From contig CALSLW010000002.1 in the NCBI GenBank assembly GCA_943787295.1, positions 338,189 through 402,188 on the forward strand: a stretch of 64,000 nucleotides of DNA. Direction: 5' to 3'. The notes below the pieces were generated by a model. It was not told where the DNA came from. It did not search any database and saw nothing but the letters and a program-made list of their open reading frames with translations. Origin of the DNA: an uncultured Flavobacteriaceae bacterium (lineage in GTDB: Bacteria; Bacteroidota; Bacteroidia; Flavobacteriales; Flavobacteriaceae). Below, in pieces: positions 63,475 to 64,000 of the stretch. Numbering within the stretch: the stretch's first letter is position 1; every line of letters starts with the position of its first letter. The position numbers and the translations under genes are program-made.

Positions 63475-64000
63475 ATGAAGACTAATTCAATATTAATAAG
63501 TGAAAAAAGAAAAGTTTTTAAATTAAACACAGCATCACAAAAAATAGAATGGGATGTTTCTTTTGAACATAAAATAGCTGGAATCTCAAGAGTCAATGAA
63601 TATGTGTTTATTTCCACTGTTAGTAATTGGGGGAAATACCATACCAGTTTATTAAAATTTAATAGTGGAAAACTGCTCTGGACAATAAATAAGATACTTT
63701 ATCATGTTCATGTCTTTGAAGAAACTATTATATATATTGATAAAACCAAAGAGGTAGTTTGTTTATTACTAAATAGTGGTGAAGAAAAGTTCAGAGTCAA
63801 GATGGATTTCAAATGGTATGAATCTCCAAAAATGGCACTGATTGAAAATAATATATACCTATTTTCGACAAAGAGGACTAAAGTTTTAAATCTTAATACT
63901 GGAAGCTTATCAGAAGCTAAATTACCGGCAAACATAAATCCTAAGGAATTAACTTTTATAGTAGATGAGTTTCAAATCGAAATAAACACCTTACCCTCTG
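63475..64000 (+). CDS. Beta-propeller-like protein, 5' part (cut by window edge)
   Basis: An ATG at 63475 opens a frame that runs 175 codons to the window end without a stop. It begins MKTNSILISEKRKVFKLNTA. It has repeated short blades resembling PQQ-type propellers, such as KLNTASQKIEWDVS, LLKFNSGKLLWTI and VLNLNTGSL, each a strand with the LNTG/FNSG turn. No signal peptide is visible. The region is AT-rich and lies just past the distal tRNA-Leu repeat. Function unknown. Confidence 0.6.
   Translation, partial: MKTNSILISEKRKVFKLNTASQKIEWDVSFEHKIAGISRVNEYVFISTVSNWGKYHTSLLKFNSGKLLWTINKILYHVHVFEETIIYIDKTKEVVCLLLNSGEEKFRVKMDFKWYESPKMALIENNIYLFSTKRTKVLNLNTGSLSEAKLPANINPKELTFIVDEFQIEINTLPS

Overview
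The window looks like chromosome of a member of the Flavobacteriaceae (Bacteroidota), probably a compact marine one. The evidence is the gene families (gliding/T9SS-type C-terminal sorting domain, TonB receptors with an N-terminal carboxypeptidase-regulatory-like domain, ExbB with a signal peptide, flavobacterial SucA/OdhB and DUF3098), the low GC content, and many start sites preceded by the Bacteroidota -7 box TAnnTTTG. No species-level assignment is possible from this alone.

Layout. 1-17.8 kb is ordinary core genome: the end of hemD, DUF423, an Lrp/AsnC regulator, a zinc peptidase/SemiSWEET/leuS operon, ftsX-DUF3098-uppP-truB, pyrH-frr, an RND/MMPL exporter, asnS, rpoN, an outer-membrane barrel protein and an exbB-(membrane protein)-exbD-exbD operon that powers TonB receptors. 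17.98-22.65 kb is an accessory island: a three-gene minus-strand cassette (T9SS-sorted protein, outer-membrane barrel protein, 886-aa fibre-like protein with about 26 twelve-residue repeats) lies between two decayed trehalase remnants. 22.67-26.9 kb carries a membrane-anchored protein, a TonB-dependent receptor and a small membrane protein.

26.99-32.44 kb is bounded by a perfect 22-bp direct repeat of the 3' end of tRNA-Ser(GGA), with a second, 23-bp repeat inside each end. It looks like an integrated element that has lost its integrase. Inside are a sugar-phosphate cassette (class I mannose-6-phosphate isomerase with an extra N-terminal domain, sugar-porter MFS transporter, ROK kinase), a truncated lipoprotein and pieces of phage-like genes.

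32.5-60.4 kb is core again: tatD, an aspartic protease, odhB-sucA, umuC-umuD, two YhhN-family proteins, a TonB receptor, trmN6-rimM-rpsP, tig-clpP-clpX, a GH3-family protein, DUF2797, rluF, a queuosine-precursor transporter, sppA, an M48 lipoprotein whose reading frame appears to start at CTG, a folK-deoxynucleoside kinase fusion, a TrmH-family methyltransferase and mutS. At 60.4-60.6 kb are tRNA-Gly(GCC) and tRNA-Leu(UAA). A second tRNA-bounded insert (60.58-63.34 kb) has a 24-bp copy of the tRNA-Leu 3' end on its far side and carries only an S9 peptidase gene. The window ends inside a beta-propeller-like gene.

The most notable observations are the two tRNA-bounded inserts without integrases, the trehalase remnants flanking the fibre cassette, the M48 gene lacking any ATG/GTG/TTG start, and the fact that all eight CDS-CDS convergent pairs overlap at their 3' ends, six of them by only 4-6 bases at the stop codons.
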